Positions 42,882 to 51,710 of a stretch of DNA of 64,000 bases are shown here, in pieces. Positions within the stretch are counted from its first letter, which is position 1; every line of letters starts with the position of its first letter. Source of the DNA: Mariniflexile litorale (GTDB lineage: Bacteria; Bacteroidota; Bacteroidia; Flavobacteriales; Flavobacteriaceae). Made by a program: the position numbers and the translations under genes. Below the pieces are notes generated by a model that was not told the origin of the DNA, did no database searches, and saw only the letters and a program-made list of their open reading frames with translations. The stretch spans positions 4,330,501 through 4,394,500 of the forward strand of contig NZ_CP155618.1 of NCBI RefSeq assembly GCF_031128465.2. Direction: 5' to 3'.

Positions 42882-43544
42882 TTACAGAATTTTAGCTAAA
42901 TATTCCATAGCAATTTCTGGACTCGCTAAAATGGGTACTTTTTTATCGGCTTCTGAAAGTTGGCCTACAACTCTTGCCATAGACGCTTGTGCTAATAAAA
43001 TAACATCTACTTTTTCGGCTAATTCTTTTAATGCTGAAGCCACCATTTGGTCGTGTACTTCTGGTTTTCCGCCCATTAAAGCTTCAAAAGCACCTTCACA
43101 AAGTTTAGAGGTTATTTCTACATCCTGATTTAAAATAACAGCGCGTCTTCTCACTAAATCGCTTGTAGGCTCTAAGGTTGTTGGCAACGTAGCAATCACT
43201 CCTACGCGTTTTCCTAATTGCACTGCTTTATCTACCATCGGTTGATCGACCCGTAAAACAGGTACTTTTGTTAATGGCACCGAACTTTCAACCGCTGCAC
43301 CTATAGAGGAACAGGTTACCATGATATAATCGGCCCCAGCTTCTTCGGCAGACCCGATATAATTTACAACTCTACGTGAGGTATCAGGTGTTACTTTACC
43401 GCGTTCAATGGTGTTTTTTATTAAACTATCATCAACAATATTAAATATTTTAATGTCTTTTCCTTTTAAGTGTTTATCAATCAACTCTTGAAATAAAGGC
43501 ACTAAAGTTGCCGAGGTATGTATTAATGCTAATGTTTTTGCCAT
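42882..43544 (-). CDS. Aspartate/glutamate racemase-family enzyme with one conserved active-site cysteine
   Basis: This is a 220-residue protein. The first catalytic cysteine of the family is present (C78 in MVTCSSIGAA). The usual second cysteine position reads Q186 in VILLAQASMARV. Two-base racemases need both, so this enzyme is more likely an isomerase, decarboxylase or lyase of the arylmalonate decarboxylase/maleate isomerase superfamily. It is encoded between the kinase and the symporter with short gaps (19 and 3 bases), so it should act on the same substrate. Confidence 0.8.
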   Translation of the reverse strand: MAKTLALIHTSATLVPLFQELIDKHLKGKDIKIFNIVDDSLIKNTIERGKVTPDTSRRVVNYIGSAEEAGADYIMVTCSSIGAAVESSVPLTKVPVLRVDQPMVDKAVQLGKRVGVIATLPTTLEPTSDLVRRRAVILNQDVEITSKLCEGAFEALMGGKPEVHDQMVASALKELAEKVDVILLAQASMARVVGQLSEADKKVPILASPEIAMEYLAKIL

Positions 43545-43563
43545 GATATATTTAATTTATGTT

Positions 43564-44964
43564 TTAAATTGATTTTTTTCCTTTTTGTAATGCTCCGAAA
43601 TAGGTTTCATCACCTACTTGCCCGCCTTTTAAATTAACTTCTATATTGTTTACTGGTGAATTTGGTGCCAATGCACGACACATAGGAGCTCCAATAAAAA
43701 CCGGTGCAATCATTTCTACTGCTTTTATACCCAATTCTCTGGCTACATAACTAGACGTATCGCCTCCTGCAATAATTAAACGCTTCACTGGAACTTGCTC
43801 TAAGGCACGTCTTGCTGATTGACCTAAAATTTTACCGAAACGTTTTGCCGTTTGCGAACGAATCATTTGTTCATCCCAACCTTTCTTATTGAAAAATGCT
43901 TTCGTTTCTTGAAATCGAGTATCTTCAGGTCCTTTGGAGGTATGAAGAATGACGCTTTTCCCTGCTTTTAAGTAACTGGTTATTTTTTCTTGATAATCAT
44001 TAATTAAACGTGCTTCTGAATCCTCATTTTCTAAAGCTTCAACTGAAACTGATATTTCTTCAAATCCGTTAGCTACTGCCCAATTAATTTGAGATGCCGT
44101 AACAGGAGATACACTTCCAGAAAGTACCAACATAGGTTGGCATTCTTCTAACACTTCCCAATCTGTTCGCTGTTTTAATTTTCCTGTTTTTGCCCAATAG
44201 TCACCCAAAGCCTTTTCTACACCTGATGAACCGACTGAAAAAAGCGGTGTGTTTTCATCAACTTTAGCATCTATAACTTCTCCTAGAATTTGCATTTGGT
44301 TTTCGTACATCGCATCAAAAAACACGATATGGTTTCCTGCTTCTATTTCTTCTGAAAGTTTTTCTTTTATTTCTAAAATATTTTTACCCAAATCAACCAA
44401 ATCAATTAATCCCATAGGCTGATTGATTTGTTTAGACAGATGCATTCTTAAATCGCTTTCATGTGAAGGTGTAATAGGATGTTTACTCATAGACGGATGT
44501 CTGTCTAATCTATAAATAGCACCTTGACTACCAATGCCCATACGTGCGTATAAATGTCCGAATGCGGCATAACGACCCAAATTTGGTGCAGCTACTAAAA
44601 TAGGCGTAAATTCATTATTAAAAGTACGTACTCCACATTGAATGGCTGTTCCTATATTACCTATTTCGGGTGAAGAATCAAAGGTTGAACAGACTTTATA
44701 ATGGACATGTCGTGGTTTTAATTGTATTAAAGATTGAAAGGCTTTATCTAAAACGCTAGCCATTTCATCAGGAACCATAGCACGCGTCATTCCTGCAACA
44801 CCAATGGCATCCAAATCTTTAAATTGCGTAAGAAGTTCTATAGTTGGATTTTCTAGAAAAAGTACGGTTTTTGCTCCTGCTCTACTTAAAAATTCGAGAG
44901 CATCAGTAGAACCTGTAAAATCATCACCATAAAAAGCTAATAAAATATCTTTAGTCTTTTCCAT
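43564..44964 (-). CDS. DUF1537 four-carbon acid-sugar kinase
   Basis: This 466-residue cytoplasmic kinase has the N-terminal substrate-binding motif YGDDFTGSTDALEF (about 13-26) and the C-terminal nucleotide-binding half, which includes IIAGGDTSS (about 396-404) and VNLKGGQVGDETYFGAL near the end. The family comprises kinases for D-threonate, D-erythronate and 3-oxo-isoapionate, all acid sugars. Paired with a RuBisCO-like protein here, the OiaK-type activity (3-oxo-isoapionate kinase) is the closest known precedent. The specific substrate cannot be decided from sequence. Confidence 0.88.
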   Translation of the reverse strand: MEKTKDILLAFYGDDFTGSTDALEFLSRAGAKTVLFLENPTIELLTQFKDLDAIGVAGMTRAMVPDEMASVLDKAFQSLIQLKPRHVHYKVCSTFDSSPEIGNIGTAIQCGVRTFNNEFTPILVAAPNLGRYAAFGHLYARMGIGSQGAIYRLDRHPSMSKHPITPSHESDLRMHLSKQINQPMGLIDLVDLGKNILEIKEKLSEEIEAGNHIVFFDAMYENQMQILGEVIDAKVDENTPLFSVGSSGVEKALGDYWAKTGKLKQRTDWEVLEECQPMLVLSGSVSPVTASQINWAVANGFEEISVSVEALENEDSEARLINDYQEKITSYLKAGKSVILHTSKGPEDTRFQETKAFFNKKGWDEQMIRSQTAKRFGKILGQSARRALEQVPVKRLIIAGGDTSSYVARELGIKAVEMIAPVFIGAPMCRALAPNSPVNNIEVNLKGGQVGDETYFGALQKGKKSI

Positions 44965-44969
44965 GAAGC

Positions 44970-46211
44970 TTAACCAAATTTAACAACAGATTCTCCAAAC
45001 TCTTTATACTGTTTTGCTGTTTCTTCCAAAGTCATCCCTTTTACAGCCGAATCCCAAGCTTGGTGTAATGCGCGAACACCACCAGCAGGACCAGAAGGAT
45101 GTGCCATAATTCCACCTCCTGCCATATAAAGCAAATTGGTGGTTTGGGTTCTTTTATAGGTTTCAAAAGCTTGACCGCCCCATTGACCAGAAGACACTAC
45201 TGGAATAACCGATTCATTATTTAAAAAGGGGGTGTGGCATGATTTTATGGAACGAACCACAGCGTCATCAGACTCCCAAAACTTATTTTTTATACCATTT
45301 ACATGCATTTGATCGACACCTGCCAATCTCCAAATTTTATTGTATGCTGGAAAATTTATACCTAAAAGCGGATGTCTATTTAACATACCCCAGCCATTTC
45401 TATGCCCGTGAATAGAGAGCTCCCCAAAATCACAAACCTGCTTTACGCCTGCCCAACCTATACTATTAATACTCATCATGGCACAAGTTCCTCCTGCTTT
45501 TACAACCGTATCATAATTGGTTTTCATGGTATCTAAATCGCCGGTAATATTAAAGGCATACATGATTTTTTTACCTGTTTTATCTGCAAAATCATTAATC
45601 ACTTTCATAATTTGTTCAACCCTTACTGCAAAAGGTGAATTTCCTGAAGACGCTAAGAGTTCATCATCTTTAACAAAATCAATACCTGCTTCTGCCAAAG
45701 TTTTAACCAAATTGGCTGTGTATTCTGGGGTTAAACCCACACTTGGTTTTATTATAGTTCCAATCATGGGGCGTTCTAAGCCAACCGAAGCGAGCTCTTT
45801 AGTGCCTTTCATTCCAAAATTAGGTCCTTTAAAATGATTCTTATAAGACTCTGGCAATTCGAAATCGTCTAACTTAAGACCTGTAAACTGACGTAATTCG
45901 TATAAATTGCCTTGAAGTGTTGAAATGAGTGTTGGTATGTTATATCCAAAATTTTCAACAGACCAAGACACAGTCACTTTAGCCTGTGTATAGGTTTTAT
46001 TATCAATTATTTCACCAGGCATACTCGGTGCAGAAACCTCTCCTAATACTTCAATGGCTTCAACCCGAGCAGCAAAACGTGTTTTAAGTTCATCGGTTTC
46101 TCCAGGCACCGATACAAAAGTTCCACTAGATTGCTCGCCTGCAAGTACAGCAGCGGCTTGTTCTACCTTATAAGGTGTTTCAATAAGATATGTTGCTTGT
46201 ATTCTTTCCAT
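44970..46211 (-). CDS. RuBisCO-like protein (form IV-type), likely decarboxylase or isomerase
   Basis: This 413-residue protein keeps the RuBisCO fold and key catalytic positions: the Lys of TIIKPSVGL (K155), the carbamylation motif VKDDE (K181, D183, E184), HGHRNG (268-273), the loop-6 lysine region HVNGIKNKF (303-311), SSGQWGG (340-346) and GGGIMAHPSG (365-374). The second lysine of the TIKPK motif is Ser. It is therefore not a CO2-fixing form I-III enzyme but could still bind Mg2+ through a carbamylated lysine. Neighbouring kinase, racemase-like enzyme and symporter genes suggest it acts on a phosphorylated 3-oxo acid sugar, as OiaX or OiaT do in D-apionate pathways. Confidence 0.85.
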   Translation of the reverse strand: MERIQATYLIETPYKVEQAAAVLAGEQSSGTFVSVPGETDELKTRFAARVEAIEVLGEVSAPSMPGEIIDNKTYTQAKVTVSWSVENFGYNIPTLISTLQGNLYELRQFTGLKLDDFELPESYKNHFKGPNFGMKGTKELASVGLERPMIGTIIKPSVGLTPEYTANLVKTLAEAGIDFVKDDELLASSGNSPFAVRVEQIMKVINDFADKTGKKIMYAFNITGDLDTMKTNYDTVVKAGGTCAMMSINSIGWAGVKQVCDFGELSIHGHRNGWGMLNRHPLLGINFPAYNKIWRLAGVDQMHVNGIKNKFWESDDAVVRSIKSCHTPFLNNESVIPVVSSGQWGGQAFETYKRTQTTNLLYMAGGGIMAHPSGPAGGVRALHQAWDSAVKGMTLEETAKQYKEFGESVVKFG

Positions 46212-46436
46212 TTAAAATATGCGTAAAAAAGTATATACTGTAAAATTGAACATAATTTTTGTTAACACTATCCTGCTCTACCCTGTAAAAATGCATAAAG
46301 TTTTTTAGACGAAAGTAAGTTGAAATAGTAAAAATTTAAATCATTTGATTAAGAGGTGACTTAGGAAAAACAACCTCATTGTTTTTATTGGGCTTATTTA
46401 GACTATTCTTATATCTTCGCAAAAAATAAAATTGAA

Positions 46437-47093
46437 ATGCTAAAAGCTGTGATTTTTGATATGGATGGGGTTATTATTGAAAGTGAACCTCTTCATCATT
46501 ATGCTTACCATAAAATGTTTAATGATGTAAATGTAGAAGTGAGCGATACACTATATGAAACGTTTACGGGAAAATCAACTATAAATGTTTGTAAACAAGT
46601 TTGTGAACTTTTTAGTTTAAAAGAAACCCCAGAATATTTGGTATCTTTAAAAAGAAAGCATTTTGATGCTGTTTTTAATAACAATGTTGATTTCGATTTG
46701 ATTGAAGGTGTTTTGAATTTAATCAAAGACCTTCACAGTAATGGGGTTACATTGGTTTTAGGATCCTCTGCCACCATGCCAAGTATTGAACGTATTTTTA
46801 ATCGTTTTGATTTAAACCCTTATTTTATTGGCAAACTAAGTGGTGCCGATTTAAAACAATCCAAACCGCATCCTGAAATTTTTATTAATGCCGTTAAATT
46901 ATCTGGATTTAAACCTGAAGAATGTATGGTCATTGAAGATTCTACCAATGGTATTTTAGCAGCTAAAGGTGCAGGTGTATTTTGCATTGGCTTTGATAGT
47001 TTTCACTCTAAAAACCAAGATTACAGTAAAGCAGATTTAGTGATTAAAAAGTTTGAAGAAATTAGTTTTGATAAAATTAAAACACTACTTTAA
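46437..47093 (+). CDS. HAD-superfamily phosphatase (subfamily IA, beta-phosphoglucomutase-like)
   Basis: This 218-residue cytoplasmic hydrolase has HAD motif I FDMDGVIIESE (about 7-17), motif II LGSSA (about 109-113), motif III lysine near KQSKPHPEIF (about 137-146) and motif IV VIEDSTNGILAAK (about 157-169). The helical cap is inserted after motif I. It is transcribed divergently from the RuBisCO-like operon with 225 bases between them, so it could dephosphorylate a pathway product, but generic sugar-phosphate phosphatases of this type are common. It overlaps the next gene's 3' end by nine bases. Confidence 0.82.
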   Translation: MLKAVIFDMDGVIIESEPLHHYAYHKMFNDVNVEVSDTLYETFTGKSTINVCKQVCELFSLKETPEYLVSLKRKHFDAVFNNNVDFDLIEGVLNLIKDLHSNGVTLVLGSSATMPSIERIFNRFDLNPYFIGKLSGADLKQSKPHPEIFINAVKLSGFKPEECMVIEDSTNGILAAKGAGVFCIGFDSFHSKNQDYSKADLVIKKFEEISFDKIKTLL

Positions 47094-47501
47094 AACTGAA
47101 TATCCGAAGTTTACCGAAAAAGTAACACACCAAACAATAACATGATTGTATACGGCATAATCTATATTAGTAGGTAGCGCATATTCATAATTACCATTGA
47201 CACCTTGTAAAGCTCCTAAAGTTATGTAGGTTGAAGCTGAAGTATCTGTTGCTAAATACACTTCCAATAAAGGACCATCATCTGTTTTAAAATTGGTAAA
47301 AGATAAAATAGTTTTAGCTTCATTTATTGTAGCTTTTCCAGAAGTTGGATGAGCACTCGACATAAAATCACCTTCAAATGTTGAAGTATTCATCATTTCA
47401 TCTTCTTCCATTTGCATTTCCGCCTCCATCATTGGGGTGTCTGAACTAGAACATGATTGAAAAGATATTAAAACGATAAATAACAAATAATAGATTTTCA
47501 T
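47085..47501 (-). CDS. DM13-domain lipoprotein
   Basis: This 138-residue protein has a lipoprotein signal (SFQSC, about 13-17) and a Met/Glu-rich linker (about 22-37). A DM13 domain follows: FEGDFMSSAHPTSGKATI (about 42-59), FTNFKTDDGPLLEVYLATD (about 68-86), then YALPTNIDYAVYNHVIVWCVTFSVNFG near the end. DM13 domains are thought to be redox-related, with the conserved Cys in VIVWCV, but the function in bacteria is unclear. It is convergent with the HAD gene with a nine-base overlap. Confidence 0.85.
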   Translation of the reverse strand: MKIYYLLFIVLISFQSCSSSDTPMMEAEMQMEEDEMMNTSTFEGDFMSSAHPTSGKATINEAKTILSFTNFKTDDGPLLEVYLATDTSASTYITLGALQGVNGNYEYALPTNIDYAVYNHVIVWCVTFSVNFGYSVLK

Positions 47502-47569
47502 AATAAATGGTTTTAAAGAACTGGTTTTGTTAGTCGAGTTACAATTGAAACCATTACAAAGAACACTAA

Positions 47570-47728
47570 TTAACTATTCTCTTTATTCTCTTTTGCTTTT
47601 TGAATAATAGCTTTTAGTTTTTCTTTTCGCAACTGCTCTTGTTCCTTTTTCTTGTTCTTTTTTTGAACCATTAATTTGGAATGCTTCGCTTTATTTTTTG
47701 TGTTCTTATCACGTTCTGTTTTAGCCAT
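47570..47728 (-). CDS. Small lysine-rich protein (52 residues)
   Basis: The chosen ATG at 47728 gives a 52-residue peptide beginning MAKTERDKNTKNKAK and rich in Lys, Glu and Gln, with no hydrophobic segment; it is probably a single charged helix. A longer frame would start at 47758 inside the end of the CcsA-like gene. It follows that gene after eight bases. It resembles the 34-residue peptide at 11487-11591 in composition and MAK start. Confidence 0.55.
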   Translation of the reverse strand: MAKTERDKNTKNKAKHSKLMVQKKNKKKEQEQLRKEKLKAIIQKAKENKENS

Positions 47729-47735
47729 AATTAAA

Positions 47736-50700
47736 TTACTTTTTATAATGTTTTGCATAGCCTCGGTAGGCTAAAACACCTAATAAAGCGATGATACTAA
47801 TAGCAATAGCGATAGCATTAAAACTGGCAATTTGCTGACCCGATTGGTAGGAATGCAATCCAGACAGATAAAAATTAACACCAAAATATGTAAAAATAAT
47901 ACTTGAAAAAGCCACAATAGACATTAAGTTAAAAAACCATCTACCACGAAGTCCTGGAATTAATCGCATGTGAATAACAAAGGCATAAACCATAATACTT
48001 ATAAGCGCCCAAGTTTCTTTAGGATCCCAACCCCAATAACGTCCCCAGCTCTCATTTGCCCACATACCACCTAAAAAGTTTCCTATGGTTAACATTACCA
48101 AACCTACCGTTAACGCCATTTCGTTAATGATGGTAAGTTCTTTAATGTTTAAATCCATTTTTATTTTATTCTTTTCCGTCGTGAAGATCATTAAAAACAA
48201 TACCACTACACCTAGAATCATTCCCAAGGTAAACGGACCATAACTGGCCACAATTACCGCCACATGTATCATGAGCCAATAACTGTTTAAAACAGGTTGT
48301 AGATTGGCAATGGCTGGATCCATCCAATTCCAATGAGCAATCATTAACAACATAGCAGTTACAAAAGCTCCTGCAGCTATGGTTAAATTAGACGTATTTC
48401 TTTTTCCTAAAACAGCCAATACTATTCCTGAAATATCACCTTTATTAATCTTCACCTTTTTCTTACTCATACCTACAATAAAACCAAATAACATGGTGGA
48501 CCAAGCCACATAAATCATAGATTCGTAAGCATCACTCCATGGTGCATGTCCAGAAATGTACCAACGTGTAATCAGGCCTAAAGTGTGTAAAATAAATAAA
48601 ACAAAAATGATAGCTTTAAAAACGGTAATTGTAATATCTAACGCTTTACTTTTCTCTTTAAAAATTTGAACAATTAACAATACAAAAAGTAAACTACCCG
48701 TATATAAATACCAACTAAATAGTTTTTTAAAAATATCGTACTTATTATATAGAATTTCAGTACTTATTTTTTTATCGGTTAGCATCACTTCTGCACCATA
48801 TTGATGCTGCGTTTTTTTGAAAGCGTCTAATAATTTGGTAGCTTCTGAAAAATCGCCCGATTGTTTTGCTGTATTTAATGTGTATAAATACATTTTGAAA
48901 CCATTTTTTATAAAGTTTCCATAAAGAGAGTCTTGGATTTTATGAGTATCATTTTTATAATCGAAAGCAGAGATCCATTTATTGTTTTCATCATTAGGAA
49001 TCGGGAATATTTTTAACGACATTCCTTCCACTGTATTATATAATAAATTCACACGTTGGTCGGCTTCTTTAAATTCCTTTTGAAAGCCATTAGGTGTTGT
49101 TGTTTTATAAGCTTCATCTAAATAAGGTGCTAATTTATAATCGCCTCTCTCAGTAAAAAAATCGGCTAATGCCACATATTTTTCACTTTCATCTACACCT
49201 ATAATATGCCTGATAGAATCGGCTTTTTTCTTAGCTAAGTATATAATTGGTACATTATACCAAAGCATCGGACTTTCTTGAATTGATAAGAATACTTGAT
49301 TCGCATCAAAATCTCCATAACTATCATTTTTACTTAACTTACGAAGCATTTCTGATGCATAGGTATTCACTGGCATCATGCGCCCACTTAAATCTTGAAT
49401 AACCAAATGCCCAAAAGCATCGGCATGTTCCTTTGGCGTAATATTTGCTGCTAAAACAGAATCTATTTGTGCTTGTGTTGGTTTCGAATTGTGGTTATGT
49501 CCATCATCTTCAGAATGCGTTTGTGCAAATGAATTCAACCCAAAACACAATATAAAAACACCTAATAATTTGGCTTTTTTGGCTTTAACTTTTTCTAATT
49601 GCTTTTTTAAATCACCAAAGCGAGATCCCTTTGCAAATAAAATAGCCATCAACCCATAATACAATAAAAAATAACCTATATAAGTAATTAAAGAACCCCA
49701 ATAATCATGATTTACTGACAAAATAGTCCCTTTTTCATCTGGATCAAAACTCGATTGAAAAAAGCGATAACCGCCATGATCTAAAATGTTATTCATAAAA
49801 ATTTTATAATCATAACTACTTTCTTTCTCATCTATAACCGTTACTTGACTAGAATATGCCGAATAACCATTTTCGGTGCCTGGGTAGCGTTCAGCTTCAA
49901 AATCGTTTAATTTAATAGCAAAAGGTAACTCAACCACTTTAGAACCATACTTAAAAGCGAAATCTAAACCGCCAACTGAAACTTGTTTGAATGCGTTATT
50001 CATACCTTTACCTCCTAATAAACCAATACGTTGTGTTTCGCCTTTTGTAGTTACTTTTAAGACAACACCATCTTCATCATTCTTTAAAATTTTTGATTTT
50101 TGAACAATGTCAAAAACTCCTTTAACAACTGGCTTTGGAAATACCATTTGCATATCGCCAATTACATAACGTGAACGTAGAATTAAAGGCTGTAAACTAT
50201 CTTTTACTAAAGCGCCTTGAGCCATGGTTGCCATAACCATGTACTCACCTTCAAACGGTGATTGAATAGTAAGCGCGTCGTTATTATAGGTAATGTTTAT
50301 AGCTCCATCCGTTGGTTTATTAAGCGCAAATAATATATTATGGATGCTTTGTACTTCTCCTACTTTTAAAAAGTGATTGTGTGGTGCACCTCCACCTGCT
50401 TCAACCATTTTTAAGTATTTCTCGCCTTTTTCGTCTGGAATAATATCTTCTTCTGCACCTTTAATAAATTTCTCCAACTCTATAGTTACTGGTTGTTGGT
50501 CGTATTTAGTTTCAATTTTAAAATCGTTTTCTAAACGTGCAGAAAAATCAACTTCCTTTTCCAAAGGCAAACGTTGTGCTACACCATCAATTTGATAATC
50601 ACCATCTATATAAGTTGTGATGTATGTTTTTTGTGATAGAAATGAGTTTTCGGTAGCCCCTTCTCGAATGGCCATCATCCCTTCAAAACTTATATATCGG

Positions 50701-50996
50701 GTAATAAAAGCTCCTAGTAAAATAAAAATAAAGGATAAATGCAATACTAAGGTTGACCATTTTCCTTTTTTATGAAGTTTAAATCTAAAAATATTACCTA
50801 CAAAATTGATAACAAAAAACACCATAATAGCCTCGAACCACCAAGCATTGTAAATTAAATTTCTAGTATAAGGCGTTGGTGATGTTTCTTGTCCAGCATC
50901 TAAAAACGTACCTGTAGCCATAGCTGCTGCAAATACTATAAATAAAATACCGGTAAGTCGTGTTGAAAAAAGAATTTTGGCGAGTTTATTTTGCAT
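47736..50996 (-). CDS. ccsBA: Cytochrome c biogenesis protein, ResB-CcsA fusion
   Basis: This 1086-residue polytopic membrane protein is a fused system II haem-delivery machine. The N-terminal half is ResB/CcsB-like (four helices with a large periplasmic domain). The C-terminal half is CcsA, carrying the tryptophan-rich haem-binding motif WGRYWGWDPKETWAL (about 1003-1017) plus conserved histidines in HAPWSDAYESM (about 820) and AFVIHMRLIPGLRGRW (about 1024-1040). It exports and reduces haem for attachment to apocytochromes such as the one encoded at 31888-32352. It starts at ATG 50996. Confidence 0.93.
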   Translation of the reverse strand: MQNKLAKILFSTRLTGILFIVFAAAMATGTFLDAGQETSPTPYTRNLIYNAWWFEAIMVFFVINFVGNIFRFKLHKKGKWSTLVLHLSFIFILLGAFITRYISFEGMMAIREGATENSFLSQKTYITTYIDGDYQIDGVAQRLPLEKEVDFSARLENDFKIETKYDQQPVTIELEKFIKGAEEDIIPDEKGEKYLKMVEAGGGAPHNHFLKVGEVQSIHNILFALNKPTDGAINITYNNDALTIQSPFEGEYMVMATMAQGALVKDSLQPLILRSRYVIGDMQMVFPKPVVKGVFDIVQKSKILKNDEDGVVLKVTTKGETQRIGLLGGKGMNNAFKQVSVGGLDFAFKYGSKVVELPFAIKLNDFEAERYPGTENGYSAYSSQVTVIDEKESSYDYKIFMNNILDHGGYRFFQSSFDPDEKGTILSVNHDYWGSLITYIGYFLLYYGLMAILFAKGSRFGDLKKQLEKVKAKKAKLLGVFILCFGLNSFAQTHSEDDGHNHNSKPTQAQIDSVLAANITPKEHADAFGHLVIQDLSGRMMPVNTYASEMLRKLSKNDSYGDFDANQVFLSIQESPMLWYNVPIIYLAKKKADSIRHIIGVDESEKYVALADFFTERGDYKLAPYLDEAYKTTTPNGFQKEFKEADQRVNLLYNTVEGMSLKIFPIPNDENNKWISAFDYKNDTHKIQDSLYGNFIKNGFKMYLYTLNTAKQSGDFSEATKLLDAFKKTQHQYGAEVMLTDKKISTEILYNKYDIFKKLFSWYLYTGSLLFVLLIVQIFKEKSKALDITITVFKAIIFVLFILHTLGLITRWYISGHAPWSDAYESMIYVAWSTMLFGFIVGMSKKKVKINKGDISGIVLAVLGKRNTSNLTIAAGAFVTAMLLMIAHWNWMDPAIANLQPVLNSYWLMIHVAVIVASYGPFTLGMILGVVVLFLMIFTTEKNKIKMDLNIKELTIINEMALTVGLVMLTIGNFLGGMWANESWGRYWGWDPKETWALISIMVYAFVIHMRLIPGLRGRWFFNLMSIVAFSSIIFTYFGVNFYLSGLHSYQSGQQIASFNAIAIAISIIALLGVLAYRGYAKHYKK

Positions 50997-51144
50997 AATA
51001 CGAACCCATTTTAAGGTCGGGCAAATTTAAGTATTTAAGTTTATTTTGAAGTGTTAAAGTTTGTAAAAAAGACCATATTACAGAAGACAAAACACAAGTT
51101 TGATTCAACTTTTTTAAATAGAAGTAAAATGTTTTCAAAACTTC

Positions 51145-51534
51145 CTATTGATTATGCCTTGCTTCAAAAATTTTTAAATATAAAAATGTTCCCATTTTAC
51201 GAGCACGCTGTTTAGCATTATTAGCATAGTCTCCTTCAAAAAGTTCGTCAATGGTTTCAAACCAAAGATTTAACCACAAACCAAAATGCAATTCAGTAAT
51301 ACTGTTATTATTTTCACTATCTACTTTTACATGTGTTTCTAACGGATTACCTAAGTATTTGGTTTTCAAAAACAAACTCGCTTCCCAAAAAGAAGTCAAG
51401 TTTTCTAAATGTACATCCCAATCTTTTATAACATCATTAAAAAACGGACCTAAAATAACGTGCTTTCTAACTTTTACATAAAATGACGATACTAATAAAT
51501 AAACATCATCTCTGGTTTTAATATCCTTTTTCAT
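51145..51534 (-). CDS. Group III truncated haemoglobin
   Basis: This 129-residue protein has the compact two-over-two globin fold. The proximal histidine is in TELHFGLWLNLWFETID (about 83-99), preceded by the family's PFFNDV (about 30-35) and FWEASLFLKTKYLGNP (about 49-64) segments. Group III truncated globins bind O2 or NO with high affinity. It is isolated, with no partner gene, and upstream of it on the minus strand lies an octamer repeat region. A role in nitrosative-stress defence during nitrate use is plausible but inferred. Confidence 0.88.
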   Translation of the reverse strand: MKKDIKTRDDVYLLVSSFYVKVRKHVILGPFFNDVIKDWDVHLENLTSFWEASLFLKTKYLGNPLETHVKVDSENNNSITELHFGLWLNLWFETIDELFEGDYANNAKQRARKMGTFLYLKIFEARHNQ

Positions 51535-51570
51535 AAAAACAAAATTAAACTATTATTCTCACTAAAATGT

Positions 51571-51666
51571 AAAGTCTCAAAGTCATATTATTTAAATAGA
51601 TTGATAAAATATCATTAAAATTTTTCAATTCATATTAAGTGACTTTGCCGCTTTGAAACTTTGCCG
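51571..51666. repeat. Octamer repeats around a potential hairpin
   Basis: CAAAGTCA at 51578-51585 pairs with TGACTTTG at 51640-51647. CTTTGCCG, CTTTGAAA and CTTTGCCG then follow as three 8-base units (51643-51666). The motif is the reverse complement of the TCAAAGTC array after nrtB at 4102-4149. Confidence 0.65.
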
Positions 51667-51710
51667 ATTTTAACATTTAACTTTCAATATAACTTATGTA
51701 TTTTTGCGAT

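Noticed and set aside
44970-46211. RuBisCO-like protein as a true carbon-fixing RuBisCO
   Set aside because: The TIKPK motif is altered (TIIKPS), there is no small subunit or phosphoribulokinase gene nearby, and the neighbours point to acid-sugar breakdown.
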